This document shows positions 47,301 through 53,851 of a DNA stretch of 64,000 nt, piece after piece. The translations under genes were made by a program, and so were the position numbers. Source of the stretch: Torymus aiolomorphi (Eukaryota > Arthropoda > Insecta > Hymenoptera > Torymidae); the NCBI GenBank assembly GCA_036365515.1, contig CM070873.1, positions 221,266,376 through 221,330,375 of the forward strand, in the 5' to 3' direction. Each line of letters starts with the position of its first letter. The first letter of the stretch is position 1. The notes under the pieces are model-generated. The model was not told the DNA's origin and made no database searches. It saw only the letters and a list, made by a program, of their open reading frames with translations.

Positions 47301-47348
47301 GCCAACGCTGATCACCGCAAGGGCGGTGACGTCTACGGGCTCAACTGA
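21821..47348 (+). CDS. GGT: Gamma-glutamyltranspeptidase (glutathione hydrolase) proenzyme, spliced, two alternative first exons
   Basis: Membrane-anchored enzyme of the gamma-glutamyl cycle that cleaves or transfers the gamma-glutamyl group of extracellular glutathione. Coding exons are 21821-21867 (1a) or 29670-29866 (1b), then 33438-33668, 40290-40513, 41011-41203, 41293-41493, 42474-42714, 43405-43598, 43680-43920 and 47085-47348. All junctions are GT-AG and all phases agree, giving about 611 residues (1a) or 661 (1b); the human enzyme has 569. A type II membrane anchor lies in exon 2, the substrate-binding NARD arginine in exon 3, the nucleophile Thr of EDHGTAH (residue 422 of the 1a form) in exon 7, and PLSSM in exon 8. 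The predicted small subunit, Thr422 to the end, is 190 residues, the usual size. Oddities are a Gly in NNGMDDF, where Glu or Gln is usual, and GAAGA instead of GAAGG. The family call is firm; which paralog this is, and whether it is active, cannot be told. Confidence 0.95.
22410..23562. mobile_element. Non-autonomous DNA transposon, TIR AGGCACGACCGCT
   Basis: AGGCACGACCGCT at the left and AGCGGTCGTGCCT at the right, with similarity continuing about 35 bases inward (ACCTTATAT/GCCTTATAT). The interior is AT-rich and non-coding and holds the nested MITE at 22609-22785. No clear target duplication. Confidence 0.6.
22609..22785. mobile_element. Short MITE, TIR GGGCnnnnACACAGAAAAAGG (copy 2)
   Basis: 177-bp palindrome with ends GGGCCCCTACACAG / CTGTGTAGGGGCCC, flanked by the direct repeat AAAC. 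Same core as 7484-7581. It sits inside the AGGCACGACCGCT element. Confidence 0.8.
23563..23925. other. AT-rich DNA with a CpG hairpin
   Basis: Contains TTTGCGCGCAATAGCGCGCAG near 23600; otherwise nothing recognised. Confidence 0.3.
23926..24007. repeat. Short near-perfect hairpin element
   Basis: ATTGAGGGGCTGCGT... is mirrored with one mismatch over 38 bases around a 5-base loop. Probably a minimal MITE. Confidence 0.7.
24821..25323. repeat. Diverged foldback/MITE
   Basis: ATATGAAGAAAGCT at 24821 pairs with AGCTTTCTTCATAT at 25310. Inner blocks (AAAATATTGATTT, GTCTTAAATA) also pair. No coding sequence. Confidence 0.6.
25324..26599. other. AT-rich DNA, nothing recognised
   Basis: No convincing frame. 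A CpG patch with CTCGCTTGCTCTCGCTCGCT lies near 26450, perhaps the edge of the Helitron-derived repeat that follows. Confidence 0.3.
26600..26990 (+). pseudogene. Helitron N-terminal zinc-finger remnant, copy 1
   Basis: The + strand encodes NDFDEKQY, then, one frame over, TENYLGEMNKICKYCDAKHF. The NYLGEMN..C..C.A.HF pattern is the segment near the N-terminus of Helitron Rep/helicase proteins. The rest of the protein is missing. The repeat ends in a GGAC-rich tract (26926-26971) and TTTGGCTTTTTAATAT. It is repeated directly at 27050-27755, so it is a deletion derivative that has been copied. Family call rests on one motif. Confidence 0.5.
27050..27755 (+). pseudogene. Helitron N-terminal zinc-finger remnant, copy 2 (with insertion)
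   Basis: Direct repeat of 26600-26990 (for example TCTGCGTCATAAGTAATGAT, TGGTAGAAGACGGGTGGTC and the GGAC tract). It is interrupted at 27326-27634 by a MITE just after ATGAATAAAATTTG. Copy 1 is the matching unoccupied site. Confidence 0.5.
27326..27634. mobile_element. MITE built of 28-bp tandem repeats, TATA target duplication
   Basis: TCGACGGCTGAGAGGAAGAA at the left is mirrored at the right, flanked by TATA. The arms contain about five and three copies of a 28-bp unit (ATCTCGGCGCGCGGATGAAG). Strongly CpG-rich in an AT-rich setting. Open frames on both strands are read-through of the repeats. Confidence 0.8.
27756..29320. other. AT-rich DNA upstream of GGT exon 1b
   Basis: No recognised gene. 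From about 29220 it becomes CpG-rich, the probable promoter of GGT exon 1b. Confidence 0.3.
29339..29390. repeat. (TC)n tract before GGT exon 1b
   Basis: About 22 TC units followed by TTTCTCTC. It lies in the probable promoter/5' UTR of exon 1b; GAGA-type tracts of this kind are common at insect promoters. Confidence 0.9.
29670..29866 (+). CDS. GGT: GGT alternative first coding exon 1b
   Basis: This CpG-rich exon encodes a 65-residue acidic, Ser/Pro-rich N-terminal extension ending YYYWH plus AA before the donor GTGAGT. It is phase 2, like exon 1a, and joins exon 2 in frame (AA+G = Lys). It would give a GGT with a much longer cytoplasmic tail. The frame stays open upstream to another ATG at 29418, which would add 84 residues, but that stretch is Arg/Ala-rich, CpG-driven and follows a (TC)n tract, so it reads more like 5' UTR. 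I prefer the ATG at 29670. The antisense open frames here are shadows of GC-rich sequence. Confidence 0.65.
30552..30969. mobile_element. Palindromic MITE in GGT intron 1, TIR TTTAAGGTTGTATTGGCC
   Basis: TTTAAGGTTGTATTGGCCGT is mirrored at the right end, and the arms pair over nearly 200 bp (TATAAGCTTTAAAAATAAAA block). No coding sequence. Confidence 0.85.
31000..32930. other. GGT intron 1b, AT-rich, nothing further recognised
   Basis: Short frames such as 31613-31822 minus and 32261-32443 minus have no support. Confidence 0.3.
32931..33040. repeat. CpG-rich hairpin MITE in GGT intron 1
   Basis: TCGCGCGGTACGGAGAAAAG pairs with the complementary right end (CTTTTTCGTACCGCGCGA), with TTCGCGCGAA inside both arms. 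Confidence 0.7.
33045..33365. repeat. Fragment related to the hAT element at 12.4-13.4 kb
   Basis: In inverted orientation it shares diverged blocks with 12600-12925, such as GCCGGATG(T), TAGAATAAAAACATTTG and AAGCGCG, with no visible TIRs. An older or truncated relative. Confidence 0.5.
33438..33668 (+). CDS. GGT: GGT exon 2: membrane anchor and stem
   Basis: The acceptor TTTACAG precedes the exon, which runs from phase 2 to phase 2. It encodes a basic stop (RKR), one hydrophobic helix of about 20 residues (GGFMLAGFLLIIILASSLY), a flexible stem, then RGAVCADGVPCAGIGK, which is the start of the conserved GGT fold. The donor is the weaker GTACGC. The arrangement (basic, hydrophobic, extracellular) is that of a type II membrane protein. 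Phase matches both candidate first exons and exon 3. Confidence 0.9.
34688..36219. mobile_element. Element with TIR CCTGGTAGAAAAT nested in the foldback loop
   Basis: CCTGGTAGAAAATTAAC at the left pairs with GTTAACATTTTTACCAGG at the right. The same terminal motif bounds another element in intron 8 (45359-45904), so this is a family. It contains another element at 35146-36073 and a hairpin near 34968-35030. Confidence 0.55.
35146..36073. mobile_element. Nested element with TIR TAAGGTAAAAGTACCAAT
   Basis: TAAGGTAAAAGTACCAAT and ATTGGTACTTTTACCTTA mark the ends. The interior is AT-rich and non-coding. Confidence 0.6.
36710..36911. mobile_element. MITE at a TTAA site, with the empty site in the opposite arm
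   Basis: GGTGATGCGATACCCA...TGGGTATCACATCACT is flanked by TTAA on both sides. The opposite arm of the foldback (about 34240-34260) has the uninterrupted sequence with one TTAA. The TTAA duplication suggests a piggyBac-type origin. A related end (GGGTTTCACATCACC-TTAA) lies at about 36165-36185. Confidence 0.8.
37060..37766 (+). mobile_element. Probable solo LTR in GGT intron 2
   Basis: 707-bp segment with inverted ends TGTAAC / GTTACA, CpG-rich in the first part, with a (GA)n tract, AAATAAATA-type polyadenylation motifs and TATAAATATT near 37660. The flanks ACGA and ACGG are a possible imperfect duplication. Length, TG...CA ends and layout fit an LTR; no internal region or second copy is present, so the call is moderate. 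Confidence 0.45.
37829..37881. repeat. 26-bp tandem duplication
   Basis: ATTAATCATCTGTTACGCGT is repeated twice head to tail just after the LTR-like segment. Confidence 0.7.
37950..38024 (+). tRNA. tRNA-like sequence in GGT intron 2
   Basis: GTGACAG at the 5' end pairs with CCGTCAC at the 3' end (six of seven). A-box-like TGGCTTGATG, B-box-like GGTTCGATATC, and TTTTT immediately after. The anticodon arm is mispaired (loop about CTTGTGA) and the T loop is unusual, so this is likely a tRNA pseudogene or tRNA-derived repeat. Confidence 0.4.
38576..39858 (+). mobile_element. Mariner transposon (mellifera-type), decayed, in GGT intron 2
   Basis: 1283 bp flanked by TA (38574-38575, 39859-39860). 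The left end TTGGGTATACAAATAAGTTT and the complementary right end (CTTATTTGTATTTACAA) are diverged TIRs sharing ACAAATAAGTTTCCGCCGTT. Length, TA target and transposase remnant are all those of a mariner. Confidence 0.95.
38748..39782 (+). pseudogene. Mariner transposase pseudogene (D,D34D family)
   Basis: The N-terminal helix-turn-helix part (SSFVPNKHHLQEVLIYLFHL..., VTQQAISHRLKT) reads from ATG 38748 to a stop at about 39111. The frame shifts near 39080, and again at a T-run near 39187, where one T too many is present. TGA and TAG stops follow near 39328 and 39403. Catalytic motifs survive in pieces: GDEKW, HDNARPH and PPYSPDIAPSDYHLFRSM, giving the three Asp of the D,D34D triad. The C-terminal half (39411-39782) is open. 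It cannot make a working transposase. Closest by eye to the mellifera subfamily. Confidence 0.93.
40290..40513 (+). CDS. GGT: GGT exon 3: N-terminal GGT core
   Basis: Acceptor TCTTTTCAG and donor GTGAGT; phase 2 in, phase 1 out. It encodes MLARNGSAVDAALAAL, SMGLGGGF and VLNARDAAP. The Arg of NARD corresponds to the human residue that binds the alpha-carboxylate of the glutamyl group, and it is conserved here. The exon lies after a 6.6-kb intron packed with transposons, including a mariner. Confidence 0.95.
41011..41203 (+). CDS. GGT: GGT exon 4
   Basis: Encodes GGLAITVPGELAGYWEAHQ, RFGKVPWADLFYPSIDLC and a stretch with a potential N-glycosylation site (NATN). The VPGE motif and the PW..L..PSI block are characteristic of the large subunit. 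The donor GAG/GTAACC leaves phase 2. Short introns separate it from exon 5. Confidence 0.95.
41293..41493 (+). CDS. GGT: GGT exon 5
   Basis: Acceptor TTGTTTCAG, donor GTATAG. Encodes the large-subunit segment with KKLCETMKIIAEKNATEFYN, GTLGQMLVEDIRKRG and ITIKDLNDYR, matching the conserved TL..IA..GA..FYNG...I..DI...GG.....DL..YR block of the family. Phase 2 in and out. The following intron holds a large foldback repeat. Confidence 0.95.
41537..42328. mobile_element. Long foldback element in GGT intron 5
   Basis: CTACAGAAAATTACCCCTAA at the left is mirrored at 42328. The arms of about 380 bp pair almost completely, with a short centre near 41935. No coding sequence. The intron transcript would fold into a long hairpin. 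Confidence 0.9.
42474..42714 (+). CDS. GGT: GGT exon 6
   Basis: Encodes the LPGSGGLLSLILHVFDEF block and the YHRIIETYKYVYALRAQLG helix of the large subunit, then ends in phase 0 at GTAAGT. In homologs a GD.KF segment follows; here it reads LGGVKLPM and is about three residues shorter before exon 7, so the loop is slightly reduced. N-glycosylation sequon NTT present. Confidence 0.93.
43405..43598 (+). CDS. GGT: GGT exon 7: autocleavage site and catalytic threonine
   Basis: Encodes QNLTSKDYARSIRNKIDD, then EDHGTAHISVIGENGDAVS and TSSVNI. The Thr codon at 43531-43533 in DHGTAH is the autocleavage nucleophile that becomes the N-terminus of the small subunit. Asn of SVNIYFGS matches a conserved substrate contact; the residue two before it is Ser rather than the usual Thr, a mild change. 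Phase 0 in, phase 2 out (GTAAGT). Confidence 0.96.
43680..43920 (+). CDS. GGT: GGT exon 8: small-subunit active-site wall
   Basis: Encodes YFGSGVMSERTGVLMNNGMDD, then NNYIAPGKSPLSSMSPTILV and MTIGAAGALKIPT. PLSSM (substrate-binding serines) and the Asp pair of MDDF are intact. The residue before MDD is Gly, where human GGT1 has Glu and E. coli has Gln. The oxyanion-hole pair GG of GAAGG reads GA. Phase 2 in, phase 0 out (GTAAGA). Confidence 0.95.
44322..44401. repeat. Hairpin repeat with GAGCGAAGCGAG core, GGT intron 8
   Basis: AAGTCGATTATTTAGCTGG pairs with CCACCTAAATAATCGACTT around CACGAGCGAAGCGAGTG. Confidence 0.6.
44497..45350. mobile_element. Foldback element, TIR GGCCAGTAAACGAAGGTCT, GGT intron 8
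   Basis: GGCCAGTAAACGAAGGTCT at the left and AGACCTTCATTTACTGGCC at the right, with paired inner blocks (AAAGTTGTAGAGC, AAAAGTGACAGGTCAT). It contains a CpG-rich centre of about 180 bases that is not repeated. Open frames across it are read-through. Confidence 0.8.
45359..45904. mobile_element. Element with TIR CCCTGGTAGAAAT, GGT intron 8
   Basis: CCCTGGTAGAAATTTTC at the left and ATTTCCACCAGGG at the right. Shares its termini with the intron 2 element at 34688-36219. AT-rich and non-coding. Confidence 0.6.
46231..46936. mobile_element. MITE with poly-G/poly-C ends (copy 1), GGT intron 8
   Basis: GAGGAGGGGGGTTCAAAGTT at the left pairs with AACTTTTGACCCCCCCCCCC at the right. The inner arms (TTGAAGTCA, ATTACGAAAATCAT, TGTCCAAAAC) match the copy at 55609-56039. 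Possible duplication CCCTTG. It is interrupted by the CACGGAGAG MITE. Confidence 0.8.
46357..46630. mobile_element. MITE with TIR CACGGAGAGAAATT (short copy)
   Basis: 274 bp flanked by TA, nested in the poly-G MITE. Same termini as 8573-9290 but without the tRNA-like unit. The arms pair through GACTCTAG and AAATTACAATAGTAC blocks. Confidence 0.85.
47085..47348 (+). CDS. GGT: GGT exon 9: C-terminus
   Basis: Starts in phase 0 after TTGTGACAG. It encodes the VKEAVDAPRIHHQLYP block typical of the end of the family and finishes ADHRKGGDVYGLN before TGA. The RKGG...G ending matches the DSRKGGEPAGY-like tail of other GGTs. It is separated from exon 8 by a 3.2-kb intron that contains at least five transposable elements. 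It is clearly GC-richer than its surroundings. Confidence 0.96.
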   Translation: MIARYLWMGNTVKEAVDAPRIHHQLYPMSVAYEYGMLKPVVDGLKALGHKLSRYRDRGSVICLLVKSNSTIYANADHRKGGDVYGLN

Positions 47349-47942
47349 GTTCTCCCCTCTCTTTCGATGTACTGCGAAAAGTATATTAAATCTAGAGAGT
47401 GCGACTGACCAAGATGATCGAACGTTTTCCACGTCCAGCATTAATTTAACGAAGATTCGATTATCTTGGTTGCGTGCCTGTTTAGTAAATACCGAATTAA
47501 TGATTACTTTTGCTCAATGGATTTCTTAAACTTTTCTTTTGATTGTAAGAACCAAAACAGTCTTGCGTCATAATGTTATGATTTTCAACGACGAAAAACA
47601 TTTAATGCCGATGCCAAATATTGATAAATACTGGTTTTACACAAGAGATCTGATAAGTCGACAACTACTTATTCTCTTATACCTATTTACCAAACAAAAA
47701 AAGTAATTTTGAACGACAGAAATATTTAAAAACAAAAAATTTGTTCATATATTGTTAAAATTAAGTATTTTAAGTCAGTACTAATATAGTACATACAGTA
47801 CTATATTCCCAGCTCCACTGTGGCCACTTTGTAGACTTGAAAAGTTATTTTGTATTTATATGTTATAATTTTGTTTGTTTTAACCAAATTCATCATAAAC
47901 GTAAAAAATTAGACGATGTTACTTTATTTCCGGAAATGCAGG

Positions 47943-47953
47943 AATAAAATAAA
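47943..47953 (+). terminator. Candidate GGT polyadenylation signals
   Basis: Two overlapping AATAAA hexamers lie about 600 bases after the GGT stop, followed by AT-rich sequence. Between the stop and these signals I see no other feature, so 47349-47960 is the likely 3' UTR. Confidence 0.4.
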
Positions 47954-48343
47954 GAGGGAATCAGACGCCACTTTTGCCCCAGTTTTCAGGCTATAAAGTG
48001 CCTATTATAGTGGAGATGGGAATAAAATTATTGATATAAATTATTTTTTTATATACACGTTTTTAAATTAATTTTTTTTTTTTTTTAATAAAATCGACTT
48101 CTAAATATAAATTTTTCAAGATATCATTAATGCTGGGCGATTAATATAATATACTAATTTTCTTTTACAAATTTTTTTTTTTAAATAATGATGAACAATT
48201 ATGAAGAAAGAGTGGAATGGTCCAACTGTCTAGTGGTTGGTGTAGACTGTTCGATAAACACCAAATTGATGACTTTTGGCTAACGTTTCTGGCATCTTAT
48301 TATGCCCCTTCTGAAGGCTATAGTCAACGGTAATTTAAGATTT

Positions 48344-48719
48344 TTAGGCAGCGTTCAACGCCTCCCAGGCGACTGAAACGATTTGCTGCAGTACGTCTTC
48401 TTCGGTCCCATCTTCATTTTCTTTTTGGCTAGTTTTAAAACTAAAAGTTTTTATTCTTTCTATTATATATTTCAATACATCGTTAACATGATCATCATGC
48501 ATTTTGCTGCCACCAACAATCAAAACTCGTTTTAAAAATTCTGCGAAATTATCTAAATCGTCAATAATTGACATAAACCCGACGCACCTTTTATATAATT
48601 CCTTCAGTCGTGGCCGAGCTTTAACAATACATGGCCATTTTGTAACATTATGCTCTAAATGGGCAACGTTCGTTCTTAATTGTGTTCTTAATTTAATAAG
48701 TTTATAATTATCTTTTAAA
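48344..48719 (-). pseudogene. C-terminal coding remnant of the unclassified transposon
   Basis: An open minus-strand stretch of about 120 codons ends EALNAA before a stop at 48344, just inside the left TIR. It includes NVAHLEHNVTKWPCIVKA, RLKELYKRCVGFMSIIDDLD and HVNDVLKYIIERIKTFSF. Upstream in another frame is GTEYCPKEVIANMGSPLNW. Codon use and composition look protein-coding and the end position next to a TIR fits a transposase. I do not recognise the family, and no function is proposed. Confidence 0.5.
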
Positions 48720-48854
48720 ATTTCATTTTAAATTCCAGTTTAAAGGGCTACCCATGTTAGCTATCACTTCCTTTGGGCAATATTCTGTCCCAGATTCTAA
48801 AAATTCTCCAAGTCAAAAAACATAAATTAGGCACATTGATGTTGTTAATATTAT

Positions 48855-48997
48855 ATAACACAAAAGATTAAGTGTGTCATCAACAAGCTTTCGAATCAAC
48901 TAACTGAAAAACTAAATTGAATCGAGAACAACAAACTAATCGCTTAGCAACGCTTTCGTTCTTTTCATGTTCGATGACAATAGACTAATACATAACA
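48855..48997 (-). repeat. Partial 3' LTR of the gypsy element
   Basis: Matches the 5' LTR from TGTTATG (48997) down to AACACAAAAG (about 48855). The rest of the LTR is missing, so the target duplication is lost here. Confidence 0.85.
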
Positions 48998-49016
48998 TTA
49001 TTCCCCCTCTTTTCAG
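48998..49016 (-). other. Polypurine tract of the gypsy element
   Basis: The minus strand reads GAAAAGAGGGGGAATA directly before the 3' LTR start, the expected plus-strand primer. Confidence 0.75.
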
Positions 49017-49206
49017 ATTGTCGTCCTGACAATCTTAAGATAAAAACGAAAGAGAAGGCGTCTTCTTCAAGCAGGCTGATCCTTGGCTCAACCGACCAAA
49101 AGGGCCCGTCTTCTGAAAAATAGTCCTCCTCATCCAAAACCGAATCAAAATGGCATCATCTTCAAGCGGGCTGATCCTCGGCTCACCCGGCTAAAGGACC
49201 CGTCTC

Positions 49207-49290
49207 TTGAATTGGTCCATCTTGAAATCATCTTGAAATCATCTTGAAATCATCTTGAAATCATCTCGAAATCATCTTGAAATCTTTTTG
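49207..49290. repeat. 11-bp tandem repeat in the gypsy 3' region
   Basis: CATCTTGAAAT occurs six times head to tail with one variant (CATCTCGAAAT). It lies between the end of pol and the polypurine tract. Confidence 0.9.
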
Positions 49291-49545
49291 GAATCGTCTA
49301 CTTTTTAAGCGGGTTGATCCTTGACTCATCCAGTCAGAGGACCCGTCTCTTAAAATGTAGAATTGTCATTTTTGGGTATCATCATGTCATCATCCGTGGG
49401 TAGTCTTGTCGGTAATTCTTGGACACAAGTGGGGAGTTGGCACGCCGTGGTACCTCACCTCTGTCCCTGCTCTGGCATTTGCCCTGTGTCTCACGGGAAA
49501 AACCACGGCTCAAAATAACCGTGAGTAGAACAGAAGAAATTACCT

Positions 49546-50186
49546 ATCGTGGTAGGTCGCCAATCGATCAATATGAATGATCTTCTTTTTTTGATTTGGT
49601 GTCTTCTGAATGCAGAAAACGACGTCATTGATCTTCTTCACAATCTTGTAAGGTCCTTCCCAATCACTTTGGAGCTTCGGGGAGTCCTTCCTTTGACTCG
49701 GCAAGGATTATACAACCATACTTTCTGTTGTTCTTGAAAGTTGTCATGTCTGCATGTTCTGTCATAGGTTGTTTTCGTATGTTTTGAGGAAAGGAAAATG
49801 TTCTTTCGTGCTGATTGATGAATTTTGTTGATGGTGGTTTTTAGTTTCTGGACGTAACTGCCATAGGACAATCTTCTTCTTCAGGAGGACATCCGCGTAT
49901 CAAATCCAGAGGAAGCCTCAAGTCTGTACCGGTGTACATCTCCGCTGGTGTGGCCCTAGTTGTTGCGTGTACCGAGGATCTGTAAGCTAAAAGATACAAG
50001 GAAATCCAACGATCCCAATCTTTTTGGTTGTTTGTTATAAATTTGGCCAAGTATTCTAGTATCGTTCTGTTTTTTCTGTCTACCTGACCATTAGATTGAG
50101 GGTGTAATGGTGTCGCCCTAGTTTTCCGAATTCCTAACAACTGAGACAATTCCTTAATTAGCTTAGAGTTAAAATTGCGACCCTGA
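49546..50186 (-). pseudogene. Gypsy integrase, C-terminal half
   Basis: The open frame 49841-50186 carries the second half of the catalytic core: the Asp of DQGRNF, then HPQSNGQVDRKNRTILEYL with the core Asn and the region of the catalytic Glu. After a frame change, a VWLYNP...KVIG.DL segment and KKINDVVFCIQK form the GPY/F-type C-terminal module, ending at a stop near 49546. The core's N-terminal half lies beyond an insertion, at 51749-51972. No chromodomain was seen. Confidence 0.85.
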
Positions 50187-50189
50187 TCA

Positions 50190-51745
50190 GGGAGCGTCCA
50201 TAAACTACGTGGTCTATATGAGGGGAGGGGGGGGGGGGGCACAGCGGAAGGCTATGCTAAGCTATGTAGAGGGGGGGGGGGTCTAAACCCAAAGGTTACG
50301 TAGTTTTTTTTCTTTCTTATAAAATCAAATTTAGCAGAGGATTCGGAAAGCCTGCTATGATCACGATGCCATGCAAGTCGCGCACTGCATACGCTGCACG
50401 GCGTCACTAAAGATCATTAAGTAGGCTGATAGAGATTGCTGTGGAGATTGGAGAAGTAGTTTGAAAAATATTTTAATAATGAGCAAGTTTCCTTCCACCT
50501 CTTTTTCCATTGCGCAGAACAAGTGAAGGTCTGTTTATGATTTTCCATGGATGATTTTTTTTTTTTTTCAATTTTTAGAAAGGACCTGTAATTCTTGTGG
50601 CGTATATTTTGCCACAAAAAAAAAGAAAACAATTACATGCTACAGCAATTCATGGCAGGGGCAATCACCAAATTATTAACCCTTGATCACCTGCCGTATG
50701 ACATTTAAGGCACGCTTTAAGCTTGAAAGTGAAATGCAATCACCATTGCTATTATAATTACTGATTTTAAATGGTCCAATTGAAAGGTAATTATGCAATG
50801 TTATAAAATTTGAAACACCGAAACACATAATAACTTAAAAATCGTAAAAAGAATCATTTGAAAACGTAAAAAGAAATACAAATTTTTAAACTTTTTTTTT
50901 GTAATAAATTGTTTGAAAACTTAGAAACTAAAAATCTGAAAAATGATGTTACTTTTATTAGAAAAACAATAAAATTATATTTTAAAACTATGCACACAAA
51001 ATTATTTGCGAATGTTTTAATCTTTATTATGTGCATGGTATACGTAAAAATGTTACGAAAATGTAACATTATAATTTAGCTAATCTACAGAGGAAAACAC
51101 TTTTATAATTGGTATTTTTCTTAGATAATATATTACTTTTACAGTAACAAGTAAAAAGAAAATTTTACTTTAATTAGTCAAACGTGGTAATCAAAGGGTT
51201 AAGCAACGCGCAAAAAGAGTTCTTGTAAAACGACATACGGAGCTACTTTACGAACTCGATACTACAGAACCGATAGTAGAGTGGTTCGAAGAAGAAGATA
51301 TTGAAATTGATTCAGTTGGAATAAAAATTCCTGAATATCAATTTGATAACAGTACTCCAATTATAGAGAACGACTCACATGACTGGTTATAGTCTCGCCA
51401 TTTGCAAGTATAGATAATATATATATAGGCGCATTGATTTCGTGCACACCCATTTCAATGTATGAGTAGCACGGGTCGCTCCTTTAGGCTTCTTCTATAC
51501 TTTATACTTGCCTTCGGAGCGCTCCCGCGCTCCTTGATTTTATGTAATAAAAGCTATATAAAATATGAATTATTAAAAGTAAATTTTATTATTTTGTTAG
51601 TTAACTCTCACATAAAACCTAAAGAAAACTACGTAACACTTTGGGGGGGGGGGGGGTCCAACCGAAAAGCTACGGTAAGCTACATGGGGGGAGGGGAGGC
51701 TTAATTTGTGGCAAAAACAAGGCTACGTGGTTTATGGACGCTCCC
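50190..51745. mobile_element. TIR element with G-tracts inserted in the gypsy integrase (TCA duplication)
   Basis: Ends GGGAGCGTCCATAAACTACG / TTTATGGACGCTCCC are flanked by TCA (50187-50189, 51746-51748). The integrase frame resumes exactly after one TCA, so boundaries are certain. Near each end is a direct, not inverted, repeat of an AAGGCTATGCTAAGCTATGT-like block next to runs of 12-15 G. GGGA ends with a 3-bp duplication suggest PIF/Harbinger relatives, but this is not proven. It holds a terminal-exon-like frame at 51178-51392. Confidence 0.85.
51178..51392 (+). CDS. Possible terminal exon of an unknown transposon protein
   Basis: After an acceptor-like TTTTACTTTAATTAG, the + strand is open for 70 codons with no ATG needed: basic start (KRGNQRVKQRAKRVLVKRH), then TELLYELDTTEPIVEWFEEE and an acidic end NDSHDWL before TAG. 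AATAAA follows at about 51545. Composition looks coding and unlike the AT-rich surroundings. No family recognised; the upstream exons were not found, so this may be a remnant. Confidence 0.4.
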
Positions 51746-51748
51746 TCA

Positions 51749-52200
51749 GTGTGAACTTCAAGAGGAACTCCATATCTACACATAATTTCACGAACAACTA
51801 CTTCAGCAATAGTTTTTGTTCTCATATTAGAGAGAGGAAAAGCTTCTACCCATTTAGTAAAGCAATCTGTTACAACTAAGAGATACCTATTTCCTAAAGA
51901 AGAAATTGGGAAAGGTCCTAAAATATCCATTTGGATTCTCTCAAAAGGTAATCCTACATTGTAGATTCTCATCTCATTGTGACCTTTATCTGATGGACCT
52001 TTCTTTGCAATACAAATTGAACAATAAGATCTACACCAATTTTCAACATCTTTTTTACAAGAAGCCCAATAAAATCTTTTACGAATTTTCTGTAACGTTT
52101 TATTAACACCAAAATGACCACCAGAAGGAGAATCATGGGCTTCTTCTAAAATAGTGTTGACATAATTTCTAGGAACAACTAATTGAAGAAATTTTGTTTT
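51749..52200 (-). pseudogene. Gypsy integrase, N-terminal half
   Basis: In minus order: an HHCC zinc-binding domain (HDSPSGGHFG... and CRSYCSIC) at about 52140-52020, then the first half of the catalytic core in the open frame ending at 51749 (ERIQMDILGPFP with the first Asp, VVTDCFTKWVEAFP, CRYGVPLEVHT). The next codon is the second catalytic Asp, on the other side of the 50190-51745 insertion. Confidence 0.85.
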
Positions 52201-52613
52201 TAGGTTAGAAGAAATCCATTTCCTGTATAAAATATCATCGAGAACTAATGATTTATATTATGATAAATATACTTTCATATATTCATCTCCAGAAGAAATA
52301 TCCTGCCACGACAATTTAACACCCTCCTTTTTACTTTTTAAAATAGCACGAATATCATCATCTTAATGTTGACGATTTCGCCAATCCGATTGGGATATTT
52401 CTTCAAAAACAATACGACCTACTGAATTACCAACTTCATATTTTGATTCAACATTAAAGCAGTATCTATAAGAAGAATTATTACAAGGTCGTCTAGAGAG
52501 ACCATCTGCATGCCATGAGAAGTACCTTTCCGATGTAAAATCTTAAAGACATACTGATCTAATTTTCCTATTCATCTAGCTAATTGACCATCTAAGTTCT
52601 TGAAAGAAAGAAG

Positions 52614-53160
52614 TCATGTCAATGCAGAATGATCAGTACGAGTGGAGAAAGGCCTTCCACATAAATAATAGTGGAAATTTTGGACTGAATTTATTACTCC
52701 TAATAATTCACGGCGAGTAACACAGTAGTTTCTCTCAGCCTTAGTCAGAACACGGCTGTAATAACCAATGACTCTTTCTATTCCCTCTTGAATCTGTGAC
52801 AAAACCGCACCTATGCCATGATCAGAAGCATCTGTATCCAAAATAAAAGGTAAATCTGTACGAGGAAAAGCTAGAATGGGTGGAGTTGGTAGAATTTGTT
52901 TTAAGTGTAAAAATGATTTCTGACAGTCATCTGTCCAATCGAATTTAGCTTTCTTTTCAGTTAATTGATAAAGAAGTTTAGCAATAGAAGAAAATCCCCT
53001 AATGAAGCGTCTATAGTAAGAACATAGACTTACAGAACTTTTTACCTGTTTCTTACATAAAGGAATCGGCCAATTAACCATAGCCTCTATCTTCTTAGGA
53101 TCCGTCTTTATTCTTTTTTCTGAGACAATGTGCCCTAGGTACTCAACCTCGCGTTGAAAG
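52614..53160 (-). pseudogene. Gypsy RT thumb and RNase H
   Basis: VEYLGHIVSEKRIKTDPKKI leads into the open frame 52614-53081 with YYRRFIRGFS, then the RNase H motif DTDASDHGIGAVLSQ and the TRRELLGVINSVQNFHYYLC helix, ending TDHSALT. These are the usual gypsy connection and RNase H blocks. The frame is interrupted before it (near 53195) and after it. Confidence 0.9.
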
Positions 53161-53199
53161 AAAATGTATTTTTTTTCTATTCAGCTTCAAATTGGCATT

Positions 53200-53690
53200 T
53201 CAAATTCTTACAAAAATCGTATGCATATTATCTAACATCTTGTCGAACGATTTAGCCATAACCATAACATCATCTAGATAAATTAAACAGATATCACTTA
53301 GAATATCTCGGAGTATTTTCTCCATCAATATTTCAAAAGTAGCTGGAGCATTGCATAGTCCAAAAGCCATAACGACGAAATTCCACAAACCATTACCAAT
53401 TGAAAAAAGCTGTCTTTTCTCTATCTTCTGGGCGAATCTTGACTTGCCAATACCCGTTTTTAAGATCTAAAGTCGAAAACCAAGACTTACCAGCTAATTT
53501 ATCTAGAGTTTGGTCAATCCTAGGTAATGGATATGAATCTTTAATCGTCCTGTCATTTAATTTTAGGAAATGTACGCAAAATCTCCAAGTGCCATCCTTT
53601 TTCTTTTTCAATACTACTGGAGAACACCAAGAACTAGAAGATTCTTTGATAACCCCTTGTTTTTGCATGTCATTAATCATCTGATTGATC
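53200..53690 (-). pseudogene. Gypsy reverse transcriptase, fingers and palm
   Basis: Open frames 53393-53680 and 53200-53388 hold VIKESSSSWCSPVVLKKKKD, LPRIDQTLDKL, STLDLKNGYWQ (first catalytic Asp), then FGLCNAPATFE and ICLIYLDDVMVMA (the YLDD catalytic pair). The two pieces are separated by a one-base frameshift at a T-run near 53415. Confidence 0.92.
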
Positions 53691-53851
53691 TCTGTTTGTA
53701 AATGAAAAGAAAGAGGACGAACCGGTTGTTTGATAGGATGAGGATCACTAAGTTCAATTTTGTGCTCAATGACATTACACTTCCCTGCAAAATCATTATC
53801 TTCGAAAATATCCTGGAAATTAACTAAAAGCTGCGAAAATTTCTCTTTCTG

